Assembly (NCBI GenBank): GCA_020860515.1
Contig: JAJBUG010000053.1
Location: 1 to 64,000 of the forward strand
Direction of reading: 5' to 3'
Source of the DNA: Bacteroidales bacterium
GTDB lineage: Bacteria; Bacteroidota; Bacteroidia; Bacteroidales; Muribaculaceae
DNA: 64,000 nucleotides
The stretch's first letter is position 1. Every line of letters begins with the position of its first letter. The notes beneath the pieces were generated by a model that saw nothing but the letters and a program-made list of their open reading frames with translations, was not told the origin of the DNA and searched no databases. Both the position numbers and the translations under genes were made by a program. This document shows, piece after piece, positions 1 through 6,900 of the stretch.

Positions 1-56
1 TCTTCACTTATCCTTTCTTCTTAAGTTTCTCTTTTCCATTCCTTCAACTTAGGCAT

Positions 57-247
57 GGCCTCTGCTTCACCTTTGGGATAGCCAGCTCACACAATTTAAT
101 CCGCTCAGAACCCATGTAAAGGGTGCGCTTCGCCTGCACCGAAATTTTTTGGCTCGTTCCTCGCTCAAAAAATTCCAGCGCCGCCCTTGACATGGAACCT
201 GACCGGATTGTGAGCCATCTATCCTTTTCAAAGGTGAAGCAGAGGCC
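57..247. repeat. Long imperfect inverted repeat, about 190 bp
   Basis: The outer arms GGCCTCTGCTTCACCTTTG (57-75) and its exact reverse complement (229-247) match over 19 bp. The palindrome continues inward with gaps: GGATAG/CTATCC, GCTCACA/TGTGAGC, CATGT/ACATG, AAGGG/CCCTT, and AATTTTTTG near 143-151 against CAAAAAATT at 166-174. The whole segment can fold into one long hairpin with its tip near 156-162. Weaker symmetry may extend a little beyond both arms. I see no convincing gene inside it. It could be a palindromic repeat element, a recombination or transfer site, or a structured RNA. The sequence alone does not decide. Confidence 0.8.
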
Positions 248-314
248 GAACCTGGAGGAAAGGGATTATCAGTGTTAATCAACTTATTTGTGAAACGCCA
301 AAAATGTATCAACT

Positions 315-446
315 ATGGCACGAATCAAGACCGCGACCCTGCGTCGCACCCTCACCACAATCCGCGACTTCGCGATAGCCGCACTGGCTGCTTTCGCCCT
401 CTGGGCTATTCTATGGATTGGTGATGCTATGGGCATCCCGATGTAG
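315..446 (+). CDS. Small predicted membrane protein, 43 aa
   Basis: A 43-residue reading frame starts MARIKTATLRRTL. It has an arginine-rich N-terminus followed by one hydrophobic stretch rich in Ala, Phe, Leu and Trp (about residues 18-37), and ends GDAMGIPM. This is the layout of a single-pass inner-membrane micropeptide with its basic end in the cytoplasm. It lies 60 bp upstream of the next plus-strand gene and could share its transcript. I recognise no family. The frame is short enough to be fortuitous, so support rests only on the amphipathic plan and the clean position between the palindrome and the next gene. Confidence 0.4.
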   Translation: MARIKTATLRRTLTTIRDFAIAALAAFALWAILWIGDAMGIPM

Positions 447-506
447 CGGAGAAGCCACCTCTCTCCTCTACTTTTTCAAAATTCCAAACCTCAAAATACA
501 CAAATT

Positions 507-1043
507 ATGTCATACTGGGTATATTCAATCTGCCATTTCTATGGCAATGACAACGAGTTGAAAGACCTCGCCGATAAGGTGCGCAATATCGCTCAGGAAT
601 CCTGGCTTGGTGACTTGGTAAAGGCACTTGGCATATCTACGGAGGATAAATTCTTGCGTGGAAAATTTTGGCACGAGTCACCCACACACACTGAGTTGAC
701 CATCGAAACTGAGACCGATTTCCAACCAGAGATTGGATTCTTCGACCTCATAAAGAGTCATTACAAATCACTCAGATTCACCTTTTTTGCGGAGGGTGAA
801 GGAAGCGATGCATTCTGGACCAATGATCGCACTGGGCTTTATTTCCCTGACAGATGGGTTACATCTTGGAGCGATGGCGATGAGATTGAGACCCATTACC
901 ACACCACGAAAGAAGAGGCTTTCCAGTACATTTCTGAGATGGCAGGAAAGCAAGTGAAGTCGAAACGAGACATCGAGCGAATCCACAAGAGATTGGAGAA
1001 AAAGGACGGTTGTTGCCGCCTGTATGAGGTGGAAGTAATTTGA
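507..1043 (+). CDS. Hypothetical protein, possibly Api92/DUF1281-like
   Basis: The 178-residue soluble protein begins MSYWVYSICHFYGNDNELKDL. It contains an aromatic central part with FWTNDRTGLYFPDRWVTSW near residues 102-120, then a charged helical C-terminus. No signal peptide or membrane segment is visible. The pattern of an N-terminal beta strand, a helix, then a tryptophan-rich strand around a W-x-T-x-W sequence recalls the ferredoxin-like Api92/DUF1281 proteins found on mobile elements. I cannot confirm that assignment by eye. The start follows an AT-rich leader (CAAAATACACAAATT) without a Shine-Dalgarno sequence, normal for Bacteroidetes. A hairpin at 1107-1137 lies downstream and separates it from the converging gene. 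Confidence 0.6.
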   Translation: MSYWVYSICHFYGNDNELKDLADKVRNIAQESWLGDLVKALGISTEDKFLRGKFWHESPTHTELTIETETDFQPEIGFFDLIKSHYKSLRFTFFAEGEGSDAFWTNDRTGLYFPDRWVTSWSDGDEIETHYHTTKEEAFQYISEMAGKQVKSKRDIERIHKRLEKKDGCCRLYEVEVI

Positions 1044-1106
1044 CATCGCCTGATGCTATGTCAGACACACAGACAAGCAGTTTATATAATAGTTGTTAAA
1101 CGGAGG

Positions 1107-1137
1107 ATGTAGGCAGCCCGTGATGGGTTGCCTACAT
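1107..1137. terminator. Hairpin between converging genes
   Basis: ATGTAGGCAGCCC pairs with GGGTTGCCTACAT around a GTGAT loop, giving a 13-bp stem with one G-T pair. It sits between the plus gene ending at 1043 and the minus gene ending at 1193. There is no strong T-tract, so efficiency is uncertain. Confidence 0.6.
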
Positions 1138-1192
1138 TGGTATTATGATGTCTTCGTGCCCGATGCCGCTTATCCGTTTTTCCTGTTTCCAC

Positions 1193-1693
1193 TTATCCGT
1201 TTTTCAACAATCGAGGGCTGCTTCCTAACCCTGGTATCTTTTGACGCATAGGAGCGAGCTTTCTTTGCAAAGAACTTTTGTGTAAGCCAAATTTCTCTGC
1301 TATGGCATTTGTTGGCATACCCCAAAGATATAGATTTATGGCCCTTATCTTTGAAAAAGGCATCTGGTGTTTGAACAACTTTTTACGTGGAATCAGTTGT
1401 GATTGTGGTAATGACATGGGAATTTGCAATCCAATTTGGATCACTTTGATTCCGCAACATTCACAGAACTCTATGAATGATTTTTCTGAGTCTGATAATT
1501 TGCCTAATTTTATAATTGTGAATGTATCCCCAGGATGGACCTTCTTCAAGAGATTTTTCCATAATAAATTATGGCCAACTTTAATATTTGCATCTAAGTA
1601 CACTTCATCACAATTCTGGTCGAGAAGAATGCGTATGGCTTGCTTGCTGGCCTCGGTGCTGTACCATGTAAGATTGAAATAACCGATGTTCAT
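1193..1693 (-). CDS. Serine-resolvase-fold protein lacking catalytic residues, with HTH
   Basis: The 166-residue protein has the plan of a small serine recombinase: MNIGYFNLT (beta 1), LLDQNCDEVYLD, then VHPGDTFTIIKLGKLSDSEK (normally GD...KLDRLxRS), and a C-terminal helix-turn-helix (NAIAEKFGLHKSSLQRKL, about 138-155). The catalytic residues are changed. The active-site Ser position is Thr9, the preceding Arg is Asn7, and the two arginines of the KLDRLxR motif are Lys65 and Asp68. It is therefore probably inactive as a recombinase and may be a DNA-binding regulator or structural protein. The start at 1693 was chosen because a good promoter (1705-1735) lies directly upstream and the resolvase fold begins there. 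A longer frame would start inside that promoter. Confidence 0.75.
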   Translation of the reverse strand: MNIGYFNLTWYSTEASKQAIRILLDQNCDEVYLDANIKVGHNLLWKNLLKKVHPGDTFTIIKLGKLSDSEKSFIEFCECCGIKVIQIGLQIPMSLPQSQLIPRKKLFKHQMPFSKIRAINLYLWGMPTNAIAEKFGLHKSSLQRKLAPMRQKIPGLGSSPRLLKNG

Positions 1694-1704
1694 GAGTTTT
1701 TTAT

Positions 1705-1735
1705 GCAAAGTTAAGCACTTTTTATGGCATTTCAA
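1705..1735 (-). promoter_or_regulatory. Bacteroidetes promoter for the resolvase-like gene
   Basis: Read on the minus strand, TTG (1735-1733) is followed after 19 bp by TAACTTTGC (1713-1705), matching TTG-N19/20-TAnnTTTG. The ATG at 1693 is 11 bp beyond the TTTGC box, so the leader must be very short. Confidence 0.75.
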
Positions 1736-1809
1736 TAACCTGGTTCACGGTCTATTAGGACTGATTAAGGAATTATTAAGGACTAATTGCGGTCAATTGA
1801 GAAAACCTA

Positions 1810-1841
1810 TTGTAATTGTGAAATATTGACCATAAATTTGC
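1810..1841 (+). promoter_or_regulatory. Bacteroidetes promoter for the 1895-2709 gene pair
   Basis: TTG at 1810-1812 and TAAATTTGC at 1833-1841, 20 bp apart. This faces away from the promoter at 1705-1735, so the region is a divergent control region. Confidence 0.75.
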
Positions 1842-1844
1842 AAC

Positions 1845-1866
1845 GTCAATCCGATATTGGGTTGAC
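1845..1866 (+). promoter_or_regulatory. Inverted repeat at the transcription start
   Basis: GTCAATCC GATATT GGGTTGAC forms an 8-bp stem with one G-T pair. It begins 4 bp after the -7 box, so it overlaps the expected transcription start. It could be an operator or a 5' RNA stem controlling the gene at 1895. Confidence 0.5.
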
Positions 1867-1894
1867 ACGACCGAAAAAACATTTCTTTTTCCTT

Positions 1895-2347
1895 ATGCGT
1901 AACCCAACGATCAACTGTTTTGAGCGCGATGCGGCCAATCCATTTTCACAGCTGGTGAAAGATTGTGAGAAAGGATTGGTGCAGAACGACGATGACCTGC
2001 TGTTGGTGGAATACATATTCAATCGTCCAAAACCATTAGGTGAAGTGCATGAAATCCTTGATCAAAGGGATGGCGTAAGGCTGCTTTACGATGCCGAATC
2101 TAACAGCCATGAGCAGCCTGGCGATTCGCTTAGCTATTACCTGATGCCACAAGGCAGAGTGATGTACAAGGTAAATATTGACGCTACTCCCAAAGGTGTG
2201 GCCAGAAGAGCAATGGTTTCCTTTTTTCATTCTCTTGATGTTATGCGAGAGAATTTAAAAGATGAGATCATAAGGCTTAAAGACAACGATTGCGCTATGC
2301 GACAGATTGTTTCACCCAATGATTTTCTCTCAGATTTTTATGTTTGA
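1895..2347 (+). CDS. Hypothetical protein, first of a coupled pair
   Basis: The 150-residue acidic soluble protein begins MRNPTINCFERDAANPF. I recognise no family. It is predicted alpha/beta, with a strand-rich middle (DSLSYYLMPQGRVMYKVNID) followed by a basic helix after TPKGVARRAMVSFFHSL. The frame is open further upstream, but the promoter at 1810-1841 and the inverted repeat at 1845-1866 place the start at 1895. Its stop codon overlaps the next start as TGATG, so the two genes are probably translationally coupled and may form a complex. The divergent resolvase-like gene shares its control region. Confidence 0.65.
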   Translation: MRNPTINCFERDAANPFSQLVKDCEKGLVQNDDDLLLVEYIFNRPKPLGEVHEILDQRDGVRLLYDAESNSHEQPGDSLSYYLMPQGRVMYKVNIDATPKGVARRAMVSFFHSLDVMRENLKDEIIRLKDNDCAMRQIVSPNDFLSDFYV

Positions 2348-2709
2348 TGGAGCTTTCAGATGCCCTTCGCGAGGATATCGCAAGGATAATATCTTACCGA
2401 TGCCGATGGATGAAATTCGTTCAGGCTGATGATATTTGTGGCCAGATCGTCAAACGCGGAAATGGCTGTGAATATGAAATGGTGCCAGCTATCTCGATGG
2501 TGGTGGCATGCGAGCATGGCTGTTGGCGCAAGGGCGATTTGATCACAATTCCATGGCAAGAAATAGAGCAAGTTTGCTCGCTTTTGATAACTAATGATCC
2601 CATTTTCGACCACCATCTTAAGACTGGTGATTTATGGACCAAGGATGTGGATCGCATAATGGAAATGGCTACCAACGGCATCTTAAAGTTGGATTGCTAC
2701 AGACCCTAA
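2347..2709 (+). CDS. Hypothetical protein, second of a coupled pair
   Basis: The 120-residue protein begins MELSDALREDIARIISYRCR. It contains the strand-rich segment MVPAISMVVACEHGCWRKGD and an acidic C-terminal helix. No signal peptide or membrane segment is visible and I recognise no family. The start overlaps the previous stop in TGATG (2345-2349), the strongest evidence that it is real and coupled to its neighbour. Proximity to the winged-helix gene and the relaxase suggests an element-maintenance or control role, but nothing in the sequence proves this. Confidence 0.6.
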   Translation: MELSDALREDIARIISYRCRWMKFVQADDICGQIVKRGNGCEYEMVPAISMVVACEHGCWRKGDLITIPWQEIEQVCSLLITNDPIFDHHLKTGDLWTKDVDRIMEMATNGILKLDCYRP

Positions 2710-2723
2710 AAAACCTCACTCAT

Positions 2724-2736
2724 AACCAAAATTCAA
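2724..2736 (+). promoter_or_regulatory. Recurrent start-region motif AACCAAAATTCAA
   Basis: AACCAAAATTCAA lies 7 bp upstream of the ATG at 2744. The same motif precedes several minus-strand starts in this window (34086, 34780, 35170, 62125, and near matches at 27395, 28440 and 33370), so it appears to be a shared translation-initiation leader of the element. Confidence 0.7.
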
Positions 2737-2743
2737 TAACAAA

Positions 2744-3562
2744 ATGACCATACCAACTCTCATACCAGAGCTTCGCAGAATCGACATGACAAAGCCGGTG
2801 CTTGACTACCTGTTTGAACGCCAACGTAAGAAGTACACGCGCTTGGAGGCTTATATGGACCTCGTACGCTCGGCTGTCAAAGGTGGCACTTACACCGATG
2901 AAAATGGCCGTGTATGTGATTTGCGTCCTGGCGAAATTCTTGTTTCTGTTGAGAGTCTGGTAAGTCGTTGGGGGTGGTCGCGACGCTCAGTTTATTATTT
3001 TTTCGACAAGCTGAAAAGCTTGGGCCAGGTGGTGTCAGCACAGAAAATTTTCTCGATACCAGTGGATATGGTAGCTCTGAAATTTGGATGGTCATTTAGT
3101 CAAAACGATGATCATGAAGCTTTAAATTTGGCCCATGCAGAGGTTGAAAAATATGGCATTGCTCAACGCAGAAATGTGAGCCGTACAGTAGCTGATTTGA
3201 TGCTTCCAATGTGCCAGAAGCTTTTCAATGACCTCTATTCGCCAATGGTTGAGGCTGCAATTCTGAGGTCGTATTGCGTGGATTGCAAAGGTGACCAGAG
3301 ATTGTTTGAGAGCAAGATTTCCAAGCTGATCTCTGATGAGAAAAGCCCATTGGCTCGATGGTTCCAAGCATTCAAATCGGATAGCAAAGCCGTCGCTTAC
3401 TATCTGGCTTCTTCCTTGGGGTTTGGTGCCAACCAGCCATCGGACTCGGAACCGACCTCCACCTCGAAGTGCGACGAACACGCCAGGCCGGATTCCTCTT
3501 TTCCATTGGAGGTTTCACCGCCCCGATGTGCAACCCCCGAGCTTGCTCGGCCCCCTGGTTGA
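2744..3562 (+). CDS. Winged-helix DNA-binding protein, replication-initiator-like
   Basis: The 272-residue protein has an N-terminal winged helix of the DnaD/phage replication type: RLEAYMDLVRSAV (about 34-46), then LRPGEILVSVESLVSRWGWS with SRRSVYYFFDKL (about 61-90). This pattern of a PG(E/Q) turn followed by W-x-W-S-R-x-S-V is typical of replication or primosome loaders on mobile elements. A helical second domain follows (about 130-225). The last 40 residues are Pro/Ser/Thr-rich and may be disordered. It sits just before the oriT candidate and the relaxase, which suits a role in replication or transfer initiation. The leader at 2724-2736 supports the start. The coding end runs into a G+C-rich hairpin (CCGAGCTTGCTCGG, 3537-3550). 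Confidence 0.65.
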   Translation: MTIPTLIPELRRIDMTKPVLDYLFERQRKKYTRLEAYMDLVRSAVKGGTYTDENGRVCDLRPGEILVSVESLVSRWGWSRRSVYYFFDKLKSLGQVVSAQKIFSIPVDMVALKFGWSFSQNDDHEALNLAHAEVEKYGIAQRRNVSRTVADLMLPMCQKLFNDLYSPMVEAAILRSYCVDCKGDQRLFESKISKLISDEKSPLARWFQAFKSDSKAVAYYLASSLGFGANQPSDSEPTSTSKCDEHARPDSSFPLEVSPPRCATPELARPPG

Positions 3563-3589
3563 GAGTTGTGCTTGCACACTCGAAATTCA

Positions 3590-3681
3590 CAGGGTAGCCT
3601 TATACCCTGTTTGCTGACGCAAACGGGTATGGATTGCACGAAACCCATGGCAGCAAGCTGTGCAATCCGGGCCTTCGGCCC
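3590..3681. other. Candidate origin of transfer (oriT), four stacked hairpins
   Basis: Four perfect inverted repeats fall within 92 bp just upstream of the relaxase: CAGGGTA/TACCCTG (3590-3609), GTTTGC/GCAAAC (3609-3624), GGATTGCAC/GTGCAATCC with a 20-nt loop (3631-3668), and GGGCC/GGCCC (3669-3681). Mob_Pre/MobV relaxases usually act on an inverted-repeat oriT immediately upstream of their own gene, so position and structure fit. The nick site is not identifiable by eye. Some hairpins could instead terminate the upstream gene. Confidence 0.65.
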
Positions 3682-3722
3682 ACCAATCAAAATGGACTTC
3701 TAAACAACATTTCTATATAGCT

Positions 3723-5201
3723 ATGGCAAACGGTCAGAAACAAGCGTTCGACATAAAATCCCATAAGGGGATAAAGGCAGCGTTGAGCAATGAGCTTCAA
3801 CGTCGCTGGAGCGATGAAGTCTGGAAGCATGCCCTCACAAAAGAGGACAAGCATTATGACCGTAGCCGTGACCAACTTAACTTTGAAATTGCCAAGGGTG
3901 GAAAAGTTCAGAAAATTGATAAGTCAAAGACCGTTGGTCAAAAGATGAAAGAGAATCTTGCGGCTCGTGGAATTAAAGATCGCAATGAAGGTCTAAGCAT
4001 AGAGAAGGACGAAGGGAAATTTCGTACACTTGCCACCTTATTGTTCACTGGGAATCCCGAAAGGATGCGTGAACTTGCTTTCGGTAATCAAAAGCTCGAT
4101 CGAACTCCTGGAGTAGATAATTCCCATCTTAAGCGCATGCCTCAGATTGAAGAGTGGGCCAAGGATATTTACAAATTCTGTTGCAAGGAATTTGGTGAGG
4201 AAAATATCGTAGGTTTTTACGTCCATCTCGACGAAACCACTCCACATATTCACGCTGCAATAATTCCAGTGCATCCAACCCGAAATAAAATTTCATGGAA
4301 GAGTCGTTTTGGAAGCGGCACGTATTATGAAAATAGCAATCAATGGTTGGCTATGCATGATCGGCTTGCTATGGTAAATAAGCGTTGGGGCTTGGAGCGT
4401 GGCGAATCAGTTAAGCATGGGGATTATAAAAAGCAAAATCTGAAAGAGTATCACCATGAGTTAAAGAAAAAGAACAAAGAACTCGAAGGCAAGAATCAGC
4501 AGCTTTATGAAGAGTTGCAGAAAGCTTACAAGCGTGTCAAAGGTCTTGCCAAGATGATTGAAAATAATGAGGCCAAACGCACCGAGCTTGTAAATAAAAT
4601 TTCTGAACTTCAACGCCAGTGCCTGGTGGATTCATCCAATGCGACTAACCTGAAAAATGAAATCGCAAAGCTTCAAGGCGATTTGGATAAGGTGAAGGCT
4701 TCGATTGAAGACAAATCAGCAAAGCTCATTGATGCCGAACGTATCCTGGATGATCTTCGCGACCAAATAAAGAATGAGCAAAAGCTCTACGAAGAAACTG
4801 TTGATCGCAGAATGTCAGAGCAAGAGCAGCTTGCTAATGATTCAACTGGACTTGCATCCAAGACTGCGCTTGATATGATTCTCGAATCACTTGGTAGCGT
4901 CCGTGATGCTTTGCCTAATTTCCAGCGTGAACTTTTTGATGATTCTTTGGCTGGCGAGTTGATGAAAGATGGCAATGAAGTGGCTCAGATTGCTTGCTGC
5001 CTTTTTGCTGGTGCAATCGATCAGGCTTTGGAAATTGCCGACCCTGTGACTTATGGCGGTGGCGGAGGCTCGACATCTGATTTGCCATGGCGAAGGCTCG
5101 ATGATGAAGACGATGAGAAATATATGCGTCGCTGCATTGGTCAGGCTCGCCGAATGAAAGCAGCTACTCGCCAACGCTCAACTGGCGGACGAAGAAAATA
5201 A
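3723..5201 (+). CDS. MobV-family (Mob_Pre) relaxase
   Basis: This 492-residue relaxase should nick one strand at oriT and lead it into the recipient. The diagnostic HUH-type motif is HLDETTPHIHAAIIP at about residues 168-182, where the H-x-D-E-x-x-P-H-x-H histidines bind the metal. The N-terminal part holds MANGQKQAFDIKSHKGIKAAL and DRSRDQLNFEI, as in Mob_Pre proteins. Residues about 240-370 are a long coiled coil, and the tail is basic (RQRSTGGRRK). The start at 3723 is preferred over an upstream in-frame start because it leaves the hairpin region non-coding. The relaxase stands 39 kb from the transfer operon and next to its own oriT candidate. It presumably docks on the VirD4-like ATPase at 44646-46997. 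Confidence 0.92.
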   Translation: MANGQKQAFDIKSHKGIKAALSNELQRRWSDEVWKHALTKEDKHYDRSRDQLNFEIAKGGKVQKIDKSKTVGQKMKENLAARGIKDRNEGLSIEKDEGKFRTLATLLFTGNPERMRELAFGNQKLDRTPGVDNSHLKRMPQIEEWAKDIYKFCCKEFGEENIVGFYVHLDETTPHIHAAIIPVHPTRNKISWKSRFGSGTYYENSNQWLAMHDRLAMVNKRWGLERGESVKHGDYKKQNLKEYHHELKKKNKELEGKNQQLYEELQKAYKRVKGLAKMIENNEAKRTELVNKISELQRQCLVDSSNATNLKNEIAKLQGDLDKVKASIEDKSAKLIDAERILDDLRDQIKNEQKLYEETVDRRMSEQEQLANDSTGLASKTALDMILESLGSVRDALPNFQRELFDDSLAGELMKDGNEVAQIACCLFAGAIDQALEIADPVTYGGGGGSTSDLPWRRLDDEDDEKYMRRCIGQARRMKAATRQRSTGGRRK

Positions 5202-5263
5202 GAATTAGGATAACAGAAAAATAAAGTGCAATCGAGGCTAAGGCCTCACAACTATTTCAACTA

Positions 5264-6892
5264 ATGAATAAGATACTGCTAACAACATTGTTTTTGGCTG
5301 TGACTGCCTTCGGAGCAAAGTCCGCTCCTGACCAGCAAGTTTGCTGTGAAGGGCTGCTTGATCCCTCGGCTGCATTCACTCCAGTAGTGCCTCATTACAT
5401 GCCAGGCATCTATCTCCCTGATTCGTGGAAGTCAAATTGGTTCTTTGGCGTGTCGGGAGGTGCCATGACTTATCTTGGCAAGAATGTCAGCTGTGATGAT
5501 TTCTTTGGCCGCACTCGCTGGCTCGGACGTGCTCAACTTGGCAAATGGCATTCTCCCACTGTGGCTACTCGCATAGCCTTTGATGCCTTCGCTTTTGAGG
5601 ACATTGACAATCGCAACGAAAATTACCAAGCTTATCATCTTGATGTGATGTGGAATCCTGTGGCTCTGTGGTCAAAGGAAGGCAAGATTCCTCGCTGGGC
5701 TGTGATGCCTTATGTTGGTTGCGGTTTTGCTCACAACTCAACCTTCGGCATTAACCGTTTTGCTTTCACCTATGGCGTGGCTGCTAAGTATCGCCTTGGA
5801 GGACGCATTGACTTGATTGGAGAGCTTGGTGGCCTTACCACTTGGCGCGACCTTGATGGCTGCGGTTGTTGCCGCGAATTTGATGCCAACTTCTTGGGCC
5901 TCTCGGTTGGCGCATCAATTGTGATAGGCAAAGATGGCTGGGAGAGAGTGCTTGATGCTCGTCCGTATATTGACCGCAATGAGGATTTGATGGCTTACTC
6001 CTTGGCGTTGCGCGATGCAAACCGCAGTCTTGCATCACGTCACGAACAGGATGAGCGCATAATCAATGAGTACAACAAGATTCTTGGAATCGAAGGTCTG
6101 CTTGGAAAATATGCTGACCGCATTCAGAAGGCCGAGGCTGACACCCTGCAGACTGGAGGCCGCTATCCTCGCAACAATTACAGCGGTCTTAACTCCCTTC
6201 GCCGTCGGCTTGGGATTTTGGGTCCAGAGGTTCCAGTGGTTGGCTCACATGATAAAAATGCCATTTATCAGAATTATGGATATGTGGATCCAGAGGGAGA
6301 AACCGTAATCCTTGGTTCAACCACTTTCCCTGGAAAAGATATGACCGAGGAAGAGTTCAATGCTCTTGTGGCGAATGGAGTTGACACTGCTAATGTGTGC
6401 CGTGCCGGAGTAGCATCTGATGGCCTTCGCTGCTTCTGCGGTCATTGCGTGGAGCAGCCATTTGAAAATCCTGACTGCTGTGAAGAGTTGGCAAGGGTGC
6501 AAGAACTGTTTGGCCTTGGCGATGAAAGCTGGGCCGATTATATGGAGCAGATCTCAAATGGCGATCGTTGCATTGGCGCGCCTGTCTTCTTCTTCTTTCG
6601 CATCAACACCACCAAGCTTACGGATCCATCTCAGATGGTCAACCTAACCACCATTGCCAAAGTGGCCAATGCCTACAATCTCAAAATTCGCGTTTACGGA
6701 GCCGCTGACGCGAAAACTGGCAATGATAGGATAAATGACCGTCTGTCGGCCGATCGCGCAAATTTGATAGCTTCTGAGCTTCGTGAGGCAGGTGTTGACC
6801 CCAAGTCAATCACAGTGTTCTCCGAGGGAGGCATTGATGACTACTATCCTGTGCAGGCAAACCGCAACACACGTGTTGAACTTTATCGATAA
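5264..6892 (+). CDS. OmpA-family outer-membrane protein of the fimbrial locus
   Basis: The 542-residue exported protein has a signal peptide (MNKILLTTLFLAVTAFGAKS), a predicted beta-barrel-like N-terminal region to about residue 225, a charged helical linker, and a C-terminal OmpA peptidoglycan-binding domain. The last shows NDRLSADRANLIASELREAG and ends NRNTRVELYR. It is cysteine-rich for this class: CC near the mature N-terminus, CGCC near 203, and a cluster of seven cysteines around CFCGHC...CCEE at about 381-408. In Bacteroidales such proteins often precede FimB/Mfa2 and fimbrillin genes and anchor or assemble surface fibres. It starts 62 bp after the relaxase and may be read from that transcript. 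A small GAGGC/GCCTC hairpin lies in the gap. Confidence 0.85.
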   Translation: MNKILLTTLFLAVTAFGAKSAPDQQVCCEGLLDPSAAFTPVVPHYMPGIYLPDSWKSNWFFGVSGGAMTYLGKNVSCDDFFGRTRWLGRAQLGKWHSPTVATRIAFDAFAFEDIDNRNENYQAYHLDVMWNPVALWSKEGKIPRWAVMPYVGCGFAHNSTFGINRFAFTYGVAAKYRLGGRIDLIGELGGLTTWRDLDGCGCCREFDANFLGLSVGASIVIGKDGWERVLDARPYIDRNEDLMAYSLALRDANRSLASRHEQDERIINEYNKILGIEGLLGKYADRIQKAEADTLQTGGRYPRNNYSGLNSLRRRLGILGPEVPVVGSHDKNAIYQNYGYVDPEGETVILGSTTFPGKDMTEEEFNALVANGVDTANVCRAGVASDGLRCFCGHCVEQPFENPDCCEELARVQELFGLGDESWADYMEQISNGDRCIGAPVFFFFRINTTKLTDPSQMVNLTTIAKVANAYNLKIRVYGAADAKTGNDRINDRLSADRANLIASELREAGVDPKSITVFSEGGIDDYYPVQANRNTRVELYR

Positions 6893-6900
6893 CCGCAGTC

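Noticed and set aside
57..247. Invertible promoter (phase switch)
   Set aside because: The inner part is itself palindromic and contains no TAnnTTTG box, unlike invertible promoters that sit between simple inverted repeats.
67..312. Minus-strand 81-codon frame over the long palindrome
   Set aside because: It merely reads through the palindrome arms, has low-complexity Arg/Ser content, and has no leader or promoter.
1169..1205. Direct repeat CTTATCCGTTTTTC, 23 bp apart, as an attachment site
   Set aside because: Only 14 bp, at the 3' end of a gene, with no integrase nearby and no flanking evidence of integration.
1278..1682. Plus-strand frame opposite the resolvase-like gene
   Set aside because: It is the antisense shadow of a gene with a recognisable fold and promoter.
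3660..3722. Upstream start for the relaxase
   Set aside because: It would translate the last oriT hairpin, and the extra residues look random.
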